From JAJYSO01 sp964586655 (lineage in GTDB: Bacteria; Bacteroidota; Bacteroidia; Flavobacteriales; Flavobacteriaceae), in assembly GCA_964586655.1 (NCBI GenBank), contig CAZPGY010000002.1, positions 1-64,000 on the forward strand: a stretch of 64,000 nucleotides of DNA, given 5' to 3'. Positions within the stretch are counted from its first letter, which is position 1, and the number at the start of each line of letters is the position of its first letter. A program made the position numbers and the translations under genes. This document shows, one piece after another, positions 40,942-51,015 of the stretch. The notes under the pieces were generated by a model. It was not told the origin of the DNA. It searched no databases and saw only the letters and a program-made list of their open reading frames with translations.

Positions 40942-42047
40942 GACGCTGTTTGTCGCATTTTTATTAATTTCTCTACCTCATCCACTATGTCGGAAGTAGC
41001 ATGGGGTTTGGCTCTTTTTTTTATATTTTCGGCCAACTGCTGTTGTTGTTTTGGAGCCTTGATCAGCTCGCTCATCACCGCTTCAAATTCAGTTTCCAAC
41101 GCCGCTTCCTCAATCATCAATGCCGCTCCTTTGCGAGCCAAAGCTTCTGCATTTTTTGTTTGATGGTCTTCAGCTACATTAGGCGAAGGAATAAAAATAG
41201 TAGGCTTCCCAACAATACAAAGCTCACTAACCGAAATGGCTCCGGCACGAGACAGGATAATATCGGCAGCAGCATACGCCAAATCCATACGCTCCAAAAA
41301 TTGGTGCAATTTCACATGCTCTTCTTCATCATATTTTTTAAACTCTTCAAAATACAGTTTCCCACATTGCCAAATGAGCTGTATATCGTGAGATTTAAAA
41401 AAGGATAGGCTTCTTGCGCCCAGCTCATTTATAGATCTTGCTCCCAAACTGCCTCCTAATATCAGCACGGTTTTTTTATTCGGATCGAGTTTAAAATAGT
41501 CGATGCCTTGCGTTCTTTTGGATTCAATTTCCAACAAATCTCCGCGAATGGGGTTGCCGGTAAACACAATTTTTTCTTTCGGAAAATAACGCTCCATATT
41601 TTCATAAGCCACGCAAATGGTAGAAGCCTTACCCGCTAACCATTTATTGGTCATTCCTGCATAAGAATTCTGTTCTTGCAGCAAAGTGGGAATTCCTTTT
41701 TTGCTGGCCGCACTCAACAAAGGCCCACTGGCATAACCCCCTGTACCTATGGCTACACAAGGCTCAAAGTCATTGATTATTTTATGAGCTTTCCGCAAAC
41801 TATGCATCAACTTAAAGGGCAAAGCCAGATTTTTTAAACTCATTTTTCGCTGGATGCCTGAAATCCATAAGCCTTTGATTTTATATCCCGCTTTAGGAAC
41901 CTTTTCCATTTCCATGCGATCACGGGCGCCCACAAATAGGAATTCCATATCCGGATGCCGCTTTTTCAATTCATCAGCAATGGCAATGGCCGGATAAATA
42001 TGTCCTCCTGTTCCTCCTCCTGATATGATCACCCTGTTCTTTTTCAT
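40938..42047 (-). CDS. murG: Lipid II synthase MurG
   Basis: A 369-residue GT28 enzyme that adds GlcNAc to lipid I on the inner face of the inner membrane. The N-terminal ISGGGTGGHIYPAIAIADEL (about 8-27) is the lipid-binding glycine loop, GTGGYASGPLL the second, and ILGGSLGARSINE plus RAGAISVSELCIVGKPTIFIP the UDP-GlcNAc site. It overlaps ftsW by four bases (ATGA-type junction) and murC by four. Confidence 0.97.
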   Translation of the reverse strand: MKKNRVIISGGGTGGHIYPAIAIADELKKRHPDMEFLFVGARDRMEMEKVPKAGYKIKGLWISGIQRKMSLKNLALPFKLMHSLRKAHKIINDFEPCVAIGTGGYASGPLLSAASKKGIPTLLQEQNSYAGMTNKWLAGKASTICVAYENMERYFPKEKIVFTGNPIRGDLLEIESKRTQGIDYFKLDPNKKTVLILGGSLGARSINELGARSLSFFKSHDIQLIWQCGKLYFEEFKKYDEEEHVKLHQFLERMDLAYAAADIILSRAGAISVSELCIVGKPTIFIPSPNVAEDHQTKNAEALARKGAALMIEEAALETEFEAVMSELIKAPKQQQQLAENIKKRAKPHATSDIVDEVEKLIKMRQTAS

Positions 42048-43270
42048 ACTGCTTCACTTAATACTTCTAAGGGATTATCACTATCTTCTTCCTGAATTTC
42101 TTGTTCCGTCTTATGTTTGTGCTTTACACTCACACTCAACACCAATCCAATGGCAACACAAGTCATCCAAATGGAGGATCCCCCGTCACTGATCAACGGA
42201 AGGGTTTGTCCGGTTACCGGAAACAAACTCACCGTTACCGCCATATTGATAAAGGCTTGAAAAATAATGGGCAACCCCACCCCAATGACCATCAGTTTGC
42301 CAAAAACAGTTTCTGATTTGGTAGCAATAACAATAAATCGAATCAACAGCCACAGGTATAGCAGCATGACAAAAAAGCCGCCTATCAGTCCCATTTCTTC
42401 CACAATAATGGCAAAGATAAAATCGGAAGAAGACTGTGGTAAAAAATTGCGTTCTACACTTTTTCCCAATCCTACTCCGGTAACACCTCCCCGAGCAATG
42501 GCTATTTTTGAACGTTGTATTTGATAATTATCGCCTTCGGCTTCTCCATTGATAAAATTTTCAATCCGGCTTTCCCAAGTTGCTACACGACTGGGCATTA
42601 CCTCAGGAAAAGCCTTGGCCGACAACACAAACAAGCCGAGGGCCAGAATACCAAACCCAAGGATATAACACAGGTATTTTATTTTATACCCACCAACAAA
42701 AGTCAGCATAAGCACCATGGCAAATATAATGGCCGCCGTAGAAAAGTTGGCCGGTAAAATGAGCCCCACTACTGCAACCACCGGCACCCAAAGCGGAAGA
42801 ATACTTTCCTTAAAACTCACGTCCTTATCTTTTATCTTTGACAGGTATCGCGCCACATAAACCAATAAAATAACAAAAGCCACTGTAGAAGTTTGGAATG
42901 ATTTATTGATAATGGGAATGGTAATCCATCGGCTGGCATTGGCTCCATCTATGGTTGTTCCCTGTGCCAGCGTATAAATCAAAAGCACTACAATGATTGG
43001 AATCCCGAGTATTGACAGCCCACGAAAGTAATGATAAGGAATGCGGTGAATGGCATATATCATGATAAAGCCCAAAAAAAGGTGCATGAAATGGGTTAAC
43101 AGGTATTGAAAAATATCCCCATCTCCATACAAATAGGCCGGATTGCTACTCGCACTGTAAATAGGAAGAAAGGAAAATATGGCCAGTAGGGCAGTAACCG
43201 CCCACACCGACTTATCTCCCTTCAGTTGTGAAAAGAAACTTCTAACACTTATTTTTCCTGTTTCTGACAC
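42044..43270 (-). CDS. ftsW: SEDS peptidoglycan polymerase FtsW
   Basis: A 408-residue membrane protein with about ten helices, the septal glycan polymerase working with FtsI. Conserved SEDS features are TIDGANASRWITIP, the QIQRSKIAIARGG region, GVGLGKSVERNFLPQSSSDFIFAIIVEEMGLIG and the C-terminal LPLISDGGSSIW. The C-terminal cytoplasmic tail is acidic. Location between murD and murG is the standard dcw position. Confidence 0.95.
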   Translation of the reverse strand: MSETGKISVRSFFSQLKGDKSVWAVTALLAIFSFLPIYSASSNPAYLYGDGDIFQYLLTHFMHLFLGFIMIYAIHRIPYHYFRGLSILGIPIIVVLLIYTLAQGTTIDGANASRWITIPIINKSFQTSTVAFVILLVYVARYLSKIKDKDVSFKESILPLWVPVVAVVGLILPANFSTAAIIFAMVLMLTFVGGYKIKYLCYILGFGILALGLFVLSAKAFPEVMPSRVATWESRIENFINGEAEGDNYQIQRSKIAIARGGVTGVGLGKSVERNFLPQSSSDFIFAIIVEEMGLIGGFFVMLLYLWLLIRFIVIATKSETVFGKLMVIGVGLPIIFQAFINMAVTVSLFPVTGQTLPLISDGGSSIWMTCVAIGLVLSVSVKHKHKTEQEIQEEDSDNPLEVLSEAV

Positions 43271-43303
43271 CTTTACGCTTTATTTGTGGTTATGCTATAA
43301 CGA

Positions 43304-44641
43304 TTATAAATTTCTGACCGCTGCTTTAAATTGACGCCCGCGATCTTCATAATTTTCAAACAAATCAAAACTGGCACAAGCCGGAGACAATAAAACCGTA
43401 TCTCCACTTTCGGCCAACAAATGAGCAGTTCTAACCGCTTCAGTCATGCTGCCGGTTTCAAAAATATTGGCCACACAATTGTCAAAACTCTCTATAATTT
43501 TGTGGTTATCCACCCCTAAACAAACAATGGCCTTCACTTTTTCATTAACCAAGGGCAAGAGTTCTTCATAATTGTTGCCTTTATCGACACCGCCTACAAT
43601 CCATACCGTTTGAGGGCGTACACTTTCAAGGGCATAGTAGGTAGCATTGATATTGGTCGCTTTGGAATCATTAATATACTTTACATTGTTGATTTTCAAC
43701 ACGTTTTCAAGTCGGTGCTCCACCCCTTGAAAATCTTTCATGCTCTCTCGAATGGTTTGCTTTCTAATCTTTAGAATATTGCCCACACTCGAGGTGGTCA
43801 TCGCATTTTTAGCATTGTGAATTCCTTTCAATGCAATATCTTCTTGCGCCATGGTAAATTCTCTATTTTTCAATTTTGTTTTCAACTTATTATCGGTTAT
43901 TACAGTTCCCCATCCTTCTATTTGTCGAAAGGAAAAAGGAATTTTTTTTGCTTTAATTTTTTTAGTTTTCAACTGTTCTTTTATCACTTCATCATCCCCA
44001 TCATAAATAAAATAATCTGCTGGGGTTTGATTTTTGGTAATCCTGAATTTAGCATCGATATAGTGTTGAAAAACATGCTCATATCGATCTAAATGATCAG
44101 GAGTAATATTGGTCAGCACAGCTATATGTGGATGAAAATCTATAATATCATCCAGTTGAAAGCTGCTCACTTCAAGCACAAAATAATCAGGATCATTTTC
44201 GGCAACCGCTTTAGCAAAACTCAAGCCCACATTGCCGGCCATAACCTGTTTTAATCCGGCCTGTTGCAGCAAAAAACTAATCCAGTTGGTCACTGTTGTT
44301 TTCCCATTGCTTCCGGTAATGGCAATCAATTTTGCACGGGTGAATTTCGCGGCAAACTCGATCTCCGAAACCACGGGTATTCCTTTCGCCTTAATTGCTT
44401 TCACAATGGCTGTTTCTTTTGGAATCCCCGGACTCTTTACTACAATGTCTGCCGTCAAGATTTGTGCAGTAGTATGCTGCCCTTCTTCCCAATCGATCTT
44501 GTGATGTATAAGAACTTCTTTGTATCTCTTTTTTATTTTTCCGCTGTCAGAGACAAAAACAGCATATTCTTTTTGTTGTCCCAAAAGGGCGGTTCCTACA
44601 CCGCTTTCCCCTGCCCCTAAAATGACCAGCCGCTTTTCCAT
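43304..44641 (-). CDS. murD: UDP-N-acetylmuramoyl-L-alanine--D-glutamate ligase
   Basis: A 445-residue Mur ligase adding D-glutamate. Motifs are the N-terminal LVILGAGESGVGTALLG (about 5-21), ATP loop IAITGSNGKTTVTNWI (about 112-127), VLEVSSFQLD, LTNITPDHLDRY and NDSKATNINATYYAL with VGGVDKGNNYEEL. It directly abuts mraY (no intervening base) and precedes ftsW by 33 bases. Confidence 0.97.
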   Translation of the reverse strand: MEKRLVILGAGESGVGTALLGQQKEYAVFVSDSGKIKKRYKEVLIHHKIDWEEGQHTTAQILTADIVVKSPGIPKETAIVKAIKAKGIPVVSEIEFAAKFTRAKLIAITGSNGKTTVTNWISFLLQQAGLKQVMAGNVGLSFAKAVAENDPDYFVLEVSSFQLDDIIDFHPHIAVLTNITPDHLDRYEHVFQHYIDAKFRITKNQTPADYFIYDGDDEVIKEQLKTKKIKAKKIPFSFRQIEGWGTVITDNKLKTKLKNREFTMAQEDIALKGIHNAKNAMTTSSVGNILKIRKQTIRESMKDFQGVEHRLENVLKINNVKYINDSKATNINATYYALESVRPQTVWIVGGVDKGNNYEELLPLVNEKVKAIVCLGVDNHKIIESFDNCVANIFETGSMTEAVRTAHLLAESGDTVLLSPACASFDLFENYEDRGRQFKAAVRNL

Positions 44642-45868
44642 CTACCTGATCTTTAGCGTTATAATAGTAATCACCGCTAGTAAAATGGCAATAATCCAAA
44701 AACGGACAACAATTTTACTTTCATGGAATCCTTGTTTTTGATAGTGGTGATGCAAGGGAGACATTAAAAAAATGCGCTTTCCTATTCCGCTGCGTTTTTT
44801 GGTAAATTTGAACCAGCTCACCTGCATAATCACCGATAGGTTTTCCATAAGGAATACTCCGCATAAAATGGGAATCAACAATTCTTTTCGCACGGCAATA
44901 GCAATAACAGCAATGATTCCTCCAAGCGTCAAGCTGCCGGTATCGCCCATAAAAATCTGTGCCGGATAGGTATTGTACCAGAGAAAACCAATTAAAGCAC
45001 CGGCCAAGGCAGATATAAAAATGGTCATTTCTCCCGAATTGGGAATGTTCATCACATTGAGGTAGTCCGAAAAAATCACATTTCCCGAAATCCATGCAAA
45101 TACAGCCAAAGCGAGTACCGCGACAGTGGAGGTTCCTGCTGCTAATCCGTCAAGGCCATCGGTTAAATTGGCGCCATTGGATACGGCGGTCACAATAAAG
45201 ATGACAATGGGAATAAAAATAAGCCAGGTATAAGAAGCCATTTCCGGACTGATCCAACTAATCAAACTCGAATAATCGAATTCGTGTTTTTTGAAAAAGG
45301 GAATGGTGGTTTTTGTGGATTTATGTGGATCGCCATACACCGGTTGCGTCTGTTCGGTTTGTGCTGTATTCATGGAGACTTGGGTCTTTTCCCGAATGGT
45401 AATATCAGGATGAAAATACATGGTAGCTCCCACAATGATTCCCAAACCTACTTGCCCGATAATCTTAAACTTCCCTTTAAGTCCGTCCTTATTTTTTCTG
45501 AAAATTTTGATGTAATCATCCAAAAAACCAATAGCTCCCATCCACAAGGTAGTTACAATGAGCAAGATGACATAAATATTTTCGAGTTTGGCAAACAGCA
45601 AAACAGGAATCAAGCAAGAAAAAATAATGATGATACCGCCCATCGTAGGGGTTCCGGCTTTTTCTTCTTGCCCCTCCAACCCAAGTTTGCGAACTGTTTC
45701 ACCCACTTGTTTATGCAGGAGGTATTTAATGATGCGCTTTCCATAGATTGTGGAAATGGCCAAGGACAAAATCACTGCCATACCTGCCCTAAAGGAGATG
45801 TAATCAAACAACTGCGCTCCGGGAAAGTCGTATTGTAGATCTAAATATTTAAACAGATAGTATAGCAT
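44642..45868 (-). CDS. mraY: Phospho-MurNAc-pentapeptide transferase MraY
   Basis: A 408-residue, ten-helix enzyme making lipid I from UDP-MurNAc-pentapeptide and undecaprenyl phosphate. Seen are GTPTMGGIIII, the aspartate pair in IGFLDDYIKIFRKNKDGL, LTDGLDGLAAGTS, and the C-terminal FMGDTGSLTLGG and MSPLHHHYQKQG. An insert of about 55 residues in the periplasmic loop between residues 165 and 220 makes it longer than the 360 residues of E. coli MraY; this is common in Bacteroidota. Confidence 0.97.
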   Translation of the reverse strand: MLYYLFKYLDLQYDFPGAQLFDYISFRAGMAVILSLAISTIYGKRIIKYLLHKQVGETVRKLGLEGQEEKAGTPTMGGIIIIFSCLIPVLLFAKLENIYVILLIVTTLWMGAIGFLDDYIKIFRKNKDGLKGKFKIIGQVGLGIIVGATMYFHPDITIREKTQVSMNTAQTEQTQPVYGDPHKSTKTTIPFFKKHEFDYSSLISWISPEMASYTWLIFIPIVIFIVTAVSNGANLTDGLDGLAAGTSTVAVLALAVFAWISGNVIFSDYLNVMNIPNSGEMTIFISALAGALIGFLWYNTYPAQIFMGDTGSLTLGGIIAVIAIAVRKELLIPILCGVFLMENLSVIMQVSWFKFTKKRSGIGKRIFLMSPLHHHYQKQGFHESKIVVRFWIIAILLAVITIITLKIR

Positions 45869-45888
45869 TGATTACTTCGCCTTAGTTG

Positions 45889-47355
45889 TTATTTATTCAT
45901 TTCGTTTAAAAATTGAGTAATGAGTTCCATATCATCAAAATGATGGCGCTTGCCATTCACCTCCTGATAGGTTTCATGTCCTTTTCCTGCAATCAGGATA
46001 ATGTCTTTTGTATCGGCTATAGAAGCCGCCGTCTTGATTGCCTCCTCTCGATTGGTAATCGACAAAGTTTTGGGGCGATCCTGGGGGAGCACTCCTTGCA
46101 TTACCTCTTTAAGAATGGCTTCGGGATCTTCTGTCCTGGGATTGTCACTGGTTAAAATAGCTTTGGTACTTAATGCCGATGCCAACTGTCCCATTTTGGG
46201 GCGTTTTTCAGCATCACGATCACCCCCGCAACCTACAACCGTAATCAGGTTTTCTCCGTTCTTCCGAATAGAATTAATGGTTTGCAATACATTTTTTAAA
46301 GCATCAGGCGTGTGGGCATAATCGACAACTGCCGTAATTTTCTTTTGAGGAGAAACGAAATATTCAAAACGCCCTTCCACCGCCTCCAATCTACTGAGGT
46401 GCTTCAAATTCTCCATTTCTGTCAAGCCCAGCATATCAGCAGCCGCATAAACGGCCAACATATTGTAGGCATTAAAGTTTCCTATCAATTTAACCCACAA
46501 TTCCTGCGCATTGATACTCATCAACATTCCTTGAAAACTATTTTCCAACACCCTGCCGCTGTAGTCGGCCATGTTTTTTAAGGCATAAGTTTTTGGCGTT
46601 GCCGCGGTATTTTGCAGCATAAAACGTCCGTTTTTGTCATCTATATTGGTGAGGGCAAAAGCGGGCTTTGGCAATTGATCGAAGAAGTGCTTCTTAACAT
46701 TGCGGTATTCGGCAAAAGTCTTGTGATAATCCAAGTGGTCATGAGAAAGATTGGTAAATATTCCTCCCACAAAATGGAGTCCGGCTGTTCTTTTTTGGGC
46801 TATTCCGTGCGAGCTCACCTCCATAAAACAATGCGTTACTCCGGCTTGGCTCATCAGGTTCAAATATTTATTGAGGGTCAGCGAATCGGGCGTGGTCAAT
46901 TGAGTAGGGTAATCTTTTTTGCCAACCTTAATGACCACAGTAGAAATCAACCCCACTGTATAACCGGCATCCAAAAAGAGTTTGTAAAGTAAAGAAGCCA
47001 CCGTGGTTTTTCCATTAGTTCCGGTGACACCGGTAAGTTTTAATTTTTTGGAAGGCTGGTCATAGTAATTTGCCGCCATCAAAGCCAGGGCTTCTTTGGT
47101 ATCCTTCACCTGTACATAGGTGACTGCCGTCACTAATTTTTCAGGAAGCTGTTCACAAACCACCGCTGCCGCCCCCTGCTCAATGGCCGCCTCAATATAG
47201 CCGTGTCCGTCTGTAGCTGCTCCCCGAATTGCTACAAATAACGAAGCTTGCTCCACCTTTCGTGAATCAAAAGTTATGTTGTGGATGGCAATCGCCTTGT
47301 CTCCTTTGACAGAAACCACAGCTACAGCGTCAAGTATGTCGTTAAGGCGTTTCAC
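45889..47355 (-). CDS. murE: UDP-MurNAc-tripeptide ligase MurE, DAP type
   Basis: A 488-residue Mur ligase adding the third stem residue. It has the ATP loop LTGVTGTNGKTTVASLLYKL (about 109-128), MEVSSHGIAQKRTAGL, FTNLSHDHLDYH and the C-terminal specificity motif DNPRTEDP, where DNPR indicates meso-diaminopimelate as substrate. It is followed by mraY without a murF gene in between. It overlaps ftsI by four bases. Confidence 0.96.
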   Translation of the reverse strand: MKRLNDILDAVAVVSVKGDKAIAIHNITFDSRKVEQASLFVAIRGAATDGHGYIEAAIEQGAAAVVCEQLPEKLVTAVTYVQVKDTKEALALMAANYYDQPSKKLKLTGVTGTNGKTTVASLLYKLFLDAGYTVGLISTVVIKVGKKDYPTQLTTPDSLTLNKYLNLMSQAGVTHCFMEVSSHGIAQKRTAGLHFVGGIFTNLSHDHLDYHKTFAEYRNVKKHFFDQLPKPAFALTNIDDKNGRFMLQNTAATPKTYALKNMADYSGRVLENSFQGMLMSINAQELWVKLIGNFNAYNMLAVYAAADMLGLTEMENLKHLSRLEAVEGRFEYFVSPQKKITAVVDYAHTPDALKNVLQTINSIRKNGENLITVVGCGGDRDAEKRPKMGQLASALSTKAILTSDNPRTEDPEAILKEVMQGVLPQDRPKTLSITNREEAIKTAASIADTKDIILIAGKGHETYQEVNGKRHHFDDMELITQFLNEMNK

Positions 47356-49310
47356 TCAGTTATTAATTTTACAGTTTTAACAGCTTCAATTTGTCGTCCT
47401 TCCGGAATGGATTGGCTTATCACCTTTCCTACTCCCTTCAATTTAGTTTGCAACCCCATATTTTCCAGTAGGGCCACTGCATCCATGGCCGGCATACCTA
47501 CCACATTAGGCATAACGGATTCAGGTTGATCCAACAAGTGATAATATTGTTTAAATTCATTAATCACTGTTTTGTTTGCTACTTTAAGGCGTGAAAGGGT
47601 ATCGGCCTGTGGTACACGGTTGTGAATTTTTAGAGCAATCTCTCTAAAAGCCGGTGCGGCACACTGACTTCCGTAAAACCCGATACTTTTGTCGGGATGA
47701 TTTACAATCACAATACATGAATACTTGGGATGATCGGCCGGAAAATACCCCACAAAAGAAGCGGTATACTCCTTCTCCTTTCCATAGCTGGCAATAGCTG
47801 TTCCCGTCTTTCCCGCCATGGCCAGTTCTTCAGAATAAATGCCCTGTCCGGTTCCGCGCATCACCACATGTTTCATCATGGCCTGTGCTTTTAAAGCCGT
47901 TTCTTTAGAGCATATCGAACTGATTCTAATAGATTTATCAAATTCTTTTACCACTTTATTTCCATCTCTGATCTCTTCTATAAATCGAGGTTTAACCTCC
48001 ACGCCATCATTGGCAATAGCATTGTAAAAAGTCAATATCTGTAGTGGCGTTAATTCTACTCCATAGCCAAAAGACATCCAGGGCAAGGTAGTTCCATACC
48101 AATTGCTGTCGCCGGGATGTGGAATTTCAGGCTTTCCTTCACCCATGATTTCAAGTCCCAACTTTTGACCGAGTCCCATATATTCAAGACGCTTGATAAA
48201 AGCCTCTGCATTATTCTCATATCCTTCAGTAATTATTTTGGAAAAGACGGTATTGGAAGAAACTTCAAAAGCACGAGCTGCAGAAATCTTTCCATATCCA
48301 CCATAATGAGAATCATAAACCACTCGATCATAATATCTTACACTTCCTCCTTCTGAATCAAAAATAGTGGAAGTATCGACTACATTGTCTTCCAAAGCGG
48401 CCACCATAGCCATCAATTTAAAGGTTGACCCCGGTTCTTGTGCCTCCCAAATGGCATAGTTTCGTTTTTCAAAATAATGTCCGTCAGAAGTCCTCCCAAG
48501 GTTTGCGATGGCTTTAATTTCGCCGGTTTCTACTTCCATCACCACAGCAGTTCCATGATCGGCCTTAAAGTACTCCAGCTGCTGCAACAAGGCGTGGTGA
48601 ACAATATCCTGAATATTAAGGTCTATGGTTGAAAAGACATCATAGCCATCCCGAGGTTTGACATATTTACCGTCACTGACCGGTTTCCAAAGACCGTCTG
48701 CAATTTTTTGTTTTAATCGATGTCCATCGGTTCCTTTTAGGTACTCATTAAATGCACCTTCAAGCCCTACAATCCCATGACCTACGGTTCGCTCTGCAAT
48801 CTTCCCCAAGGGCAGCTCTCTTACGGTTCGCGGTTCGGCGATAAATCCGCCTTGATAAGGTCCCTTTTTAAACAAGGGGAAGTTCTTGATTTTTACATAT
48901 TCTAAATAATCCAAATTTTCAGCAATCAGTAAATATCGATTTCCCACCTTCCGGGCATGGCGCATTCGCTGACGATAATACTTTGGGGTATTCCCCAATA
49001 AACCGGAAAGCTTTTCGGATAAAGGAGTCAGGTATTGATCAAAATCTTCCTGGCTTACGGTTACCGCATCAAATCGAATTTCATAACGCGCAACGGAAGT
49101 GGCCAATAAATTGCCGTTAGCATCATATATATTTCCACGCTTGGCAGGAATAGTAAAGTTTTTAAACACCCGCTTTCGGGCCAATTCTTCATACCGATCT
49201 CCATGCGCAACCTGAATATCGAGTAATTTGAAACTTACCGCTACTACAAAGACCAGCAGTAAGATTACCACGAGGTAGAACCGGTTCAATATGTTTTTTT
49301 CGTTAGTCAT
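47352..49310 (-). CDS. ftsI: Septal transpeptidase FtsI (PBP with PASTA domain)
   Basis: A 652-residue class B penicillin-binding protein. It has one N-terminal membrane helix (about 10-30), a pedestal domain (about 50-230), and a transpeptidase domain with SxxK in PGSTFKLM, SxN in VSSNTVF and KTG in AGKTGTA. At the end is a PASTA domain (about 585-652, MPNVVGMPAMDAVALLENMG), which E. coli FtsI lacks and which is usual in Bacteroidota. Position after ftsL in the cluster supports the septal role. Confidence 0.95.
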   Translation of the reverse strand: MTNEKNILNRFYLVVILLLVFVVAVSFKLLDIQVAHGDRYEELARKRVFKNFTIPAKRGNIYDANGNLLATSVARYEIRFDAVTVSQEDFDQYLTPLSEKLSGLLGNTPKYYRQRMRHARKVGNRYLLIAENLDYLEYVKIKNFPLFKKGPYQGGFIAEPRTVRELPLGKIAERTVGHGIVGLEGAFNEYLKGTDGHRLKQKIADGLWKPVSDGKYVKPRDGYDVFSTIDLNIQDIVHHALLQQLEYFKADHGTAVVMEVETGEIKAIANLGRTSDGHYFEKRNYAIWEAQEPGSTFKLMAMVAALEDNVVDTSTIFDSEGGSVRYYDRVVYDSHYGGYGKISAARAFEVSSNTVFSKIITEGYENNAEAFIKRLEYMGLGQKLGLEIMGEGKPEIPHPGDSNWYGTTLPWMSFGYGVELTPLQILTFYNAIANDGVEVKPRFIEEIRDGNKVVKEFDKSIRISSICSKETALKAQAMMKHVVMRGTGQGIYSEELAMAGKTGTAIASYGKEKEYTASFVGYFPADHPKYSCIVIVNHPDKSIGFYGSQCAAPAFREIALKIHNRVPQADTLSRLKVANKTVINEFKQYYHLLDQPESVMPNVVGMPAMDAVALLENMGLQTKLKGVGKVISQSIPEGRQIEAVKTVKLITE

Positions 49311-49623
49311 CTAAATCTTCAACTACAATTTTAACAGGAGGGGTATTGGAGGTTGAAATTCCCTTTTCTTTCAAGCGCTTGTTCAAGGTCGATTCCATGG
49401 TCAACTCCATTAGGTTTTCGCGTTGGGCGATAAACTCGCTGCGCAAACGACGCACTTCCTTTTGCAGTTTTGCAATTTTGTGCACTTTGCGGTCGGTGGC
49501 ATGTGATCCGGCAATCATGATCAGCGCCAACACAGCGCAAAACACGATAAACCGCCAGTTTTTGGCTGCGTCCTGATCAATTAGGAATTTCCCTTTTAAT
49601 ATGTTATAGATCCCTTTTTTCAT
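49303..49623 (-). CDS. ftsL: FtsL-like divisome protein
   Basis: A 106-residue bitopic protein: cytoplasmic N-terminus, one membrane helix (about 25-42, RFIVFCAVLALIMIAG) and a periplasmic leucine/arginine-rich coiled coil (about 50-90, KIAKLQKEVRRLRSEF). This layout, together with the place between rsmH and ftsI, identifies it as FtsL, whose sequence is poorly conserved. It overlaps both neighbours (4 and 8 bases), so translation is likely coupled. Confidence 0.85.
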   Translation of the reverse strand: MKKGIYNILKGKFLIDQDAAKNWRFIVFCAVLALIMIAGSHATDRKVHKIAKLQKEVRRLRSEFIAQRENLMELTMESTLNKRLKEKGISTSNTPPVKIVVEDLDD

Positions 49624-50531
49624 GATTCAAGTCGTTCTCCAATCCTCAATTTTGCACTTCTTGCGCGATTGTTGTCTTTTATTTCTTGTGCCGATGCGGT
49701 TTGCATCTTGCCCACTTTCTTAAATGGAACGGATACCCTGCCATAAAAATCTTTCTCGGGTTCCCCTTCAAACAAACCACTTCGGATGTAACGTTTAACC
49801 AGTCGATCTTCTAAAGAGTGATAGGAAATCAAACTTAAACGCCCGCCGGACTTTATCAGCTCTTCTGTTTGCAACAAAAAAGCTTTCAAACTCTCTATCT
49901 CTCCGTTCACTTCAATTCGAATGGCCTGATAGATTCGAGCCAAAATTTTATTTTGCTTCCTTTTAAACAACAATGGACGAAGCAGTTCGTTTAACTCTCC
50001 ACTGGTGGTGATCACTTTTTCACGTCGCCGTTCAAGGATACTTTCTGCCAATCTCTTCGCATTTTTTAATTCACCATATTCTGCAAACACCCTGCGCAAT
50101 TCATCTTCGCTATACGTATTGACCACTTCATAAGCACTTCTTTCACTCTCTTGGTCCATCCGCATATCCAATTTAGCCTCAAACCGGGTTGAAAAGCCGC
50201 GTTCTACCGTATCAAATTGATGCGATGAAACCCCAAAATCCCCTAAGATTCCATCGACTTTTCTGACGCCCTCCAACCGCAAAAACCGTTTGATATAGCA
50301 AAAATTTGCTGCGATTAAGGTAAATCGGGGATCGTCAAAAGCATTTTTCTGCGCATCAGCATCACGGTCAAATGCAAATAGCCTTCCGTCGGGTCCCAGG
50401 CGTTTTAAAATTTCGGCTGAATGCCCTCCGCCTCCAAAAGTGACATCTACATATACGCCACCCGGTCGAATATTTAAACCATCGACACTCTGTTGAAGCA
50501 ATACCGGAATGTGATATGCTGATTTATTCAT
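49620..50531 (-). CDS. rsmH: 16S rRNA (cytosine1402-N4)-methyltransferase RsmH
   Basis: A 303-residue SAM-dependent methyltransferase acting on C1402 of 16S rRNA. It shows HIPVLLQQSVDGL, the SAM loop YVDVTFGGGGHSAEIL (about 27-42), FDRDADA, LGDFGVSSHQFD, RGFSTR and SYHSLEDRLVKRY. Second gene of the dcw cluster, overlapping mraZ by eight bases and ftsL by four. Confidence 0.97.
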   Translation of the reverse strand: MNKSAYHIPVLLQQSVDGLNIRPGGVYVDVTFGGGGHSAEILKRLGPDGRLFAFDRDADAQKNAFDDPRFTLIAANFCYIKRFLRLEGVRKVDGILGDFGVSSHQFDTVERGFSTRFEAKLDMRMDQESERSAYEVVNTYSEDELRRVFAEYGELKNAKRLAESILERRREKVITTSGELNELLRPLLFKRKQNKILARIYQAIRIEVNGEIESLKAFLLQTEELIKSGGRLSLISYHSLEDRLVKRYIRSGLFEGEPEKDFYGRVSVPFKKVGKMQTASAQEIKDNNRARSAKLRIGERLES

Positions 50532-50982
50532 CGTCCCCTCCCATTACTTCTTCCGCTAAATCTGCAAAATCATCAGTAGCATCATCAATGGCTTGCTCAT
50601 ATTTGGATTTATCCCAAATCTCTACAATGTTAATGGCCGAAGACAGTACAATCTCTTTCTCCAATCCGGCAAAAGTGTACAGGTCTTTGGGCACCAACAA
50701 ACGGCCGTTGCTGTCTACTTCAATCATTTTCACCCCGGCTGTAAACCTTCGGATAAAATCATTGTTCTTCTTCTTAAAACGATTTAAACCGTTAACCTTC
50801 TCCATCAGCACTCGCCATTCCTCCATCGGATACAACTCTAAACAAGGCTGAAATACCGAACGCTTGAGCACAAACCCTTCTTCAATCAAAGGGAGCAACT
50901 GCTTCTTTAGCTTTGAAGGCAGCAACAGACGCCCTTTTGCGTCAATCTTGCACTCATATGTCCCGATTAAATTCAGCATCAC
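50524..50982 (-). CDS. mraZ: Transcriptional regulator MraZ
   Basis: A 152-residue protein of two AbrB-like halves: GTYECKIDAKGRLLLP (about 7-22) and IEVDSNGRLLVPKDLYTFAG (about 87-106). MraZ forms a ring and binds direct repeats upstream of its own operon, repressing it. The predicted operator at 51016-51040 is present. It is the first gene of the dcw cluster, and its -7 box is 15 bases upstream. Confidence 0.96.
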   Translation of the reverse strand: MMLNLIGTYECKIDAKGRLLLPSKLKKQLLPLIEEGFVLKRSVFQPCLELYPMEEWRVLMEKVNGLNRFKKKNNDFIRRFTAGVKMIEVDSNGRLLVPKDLYTFAGLEKEIVLSSAINIVEIWDKSKYEQAIDDATDDFADLAEEVMGGDDE

Positions 50983-50997
50983 TTTAGAATATCAGTC

Positions 50998-51005
50998 CAA
51001 ATATA
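50998..51005 (-). promoter_or_regulatory. -7 box of the dcw operon
   Basis: On the minus strand TATATTTG, a full match to TAnnTTTG, 15 bases before the mraZ ATG. Confidence 0.65.
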
Positions 51006-51015
51006 TTAATTTTTT

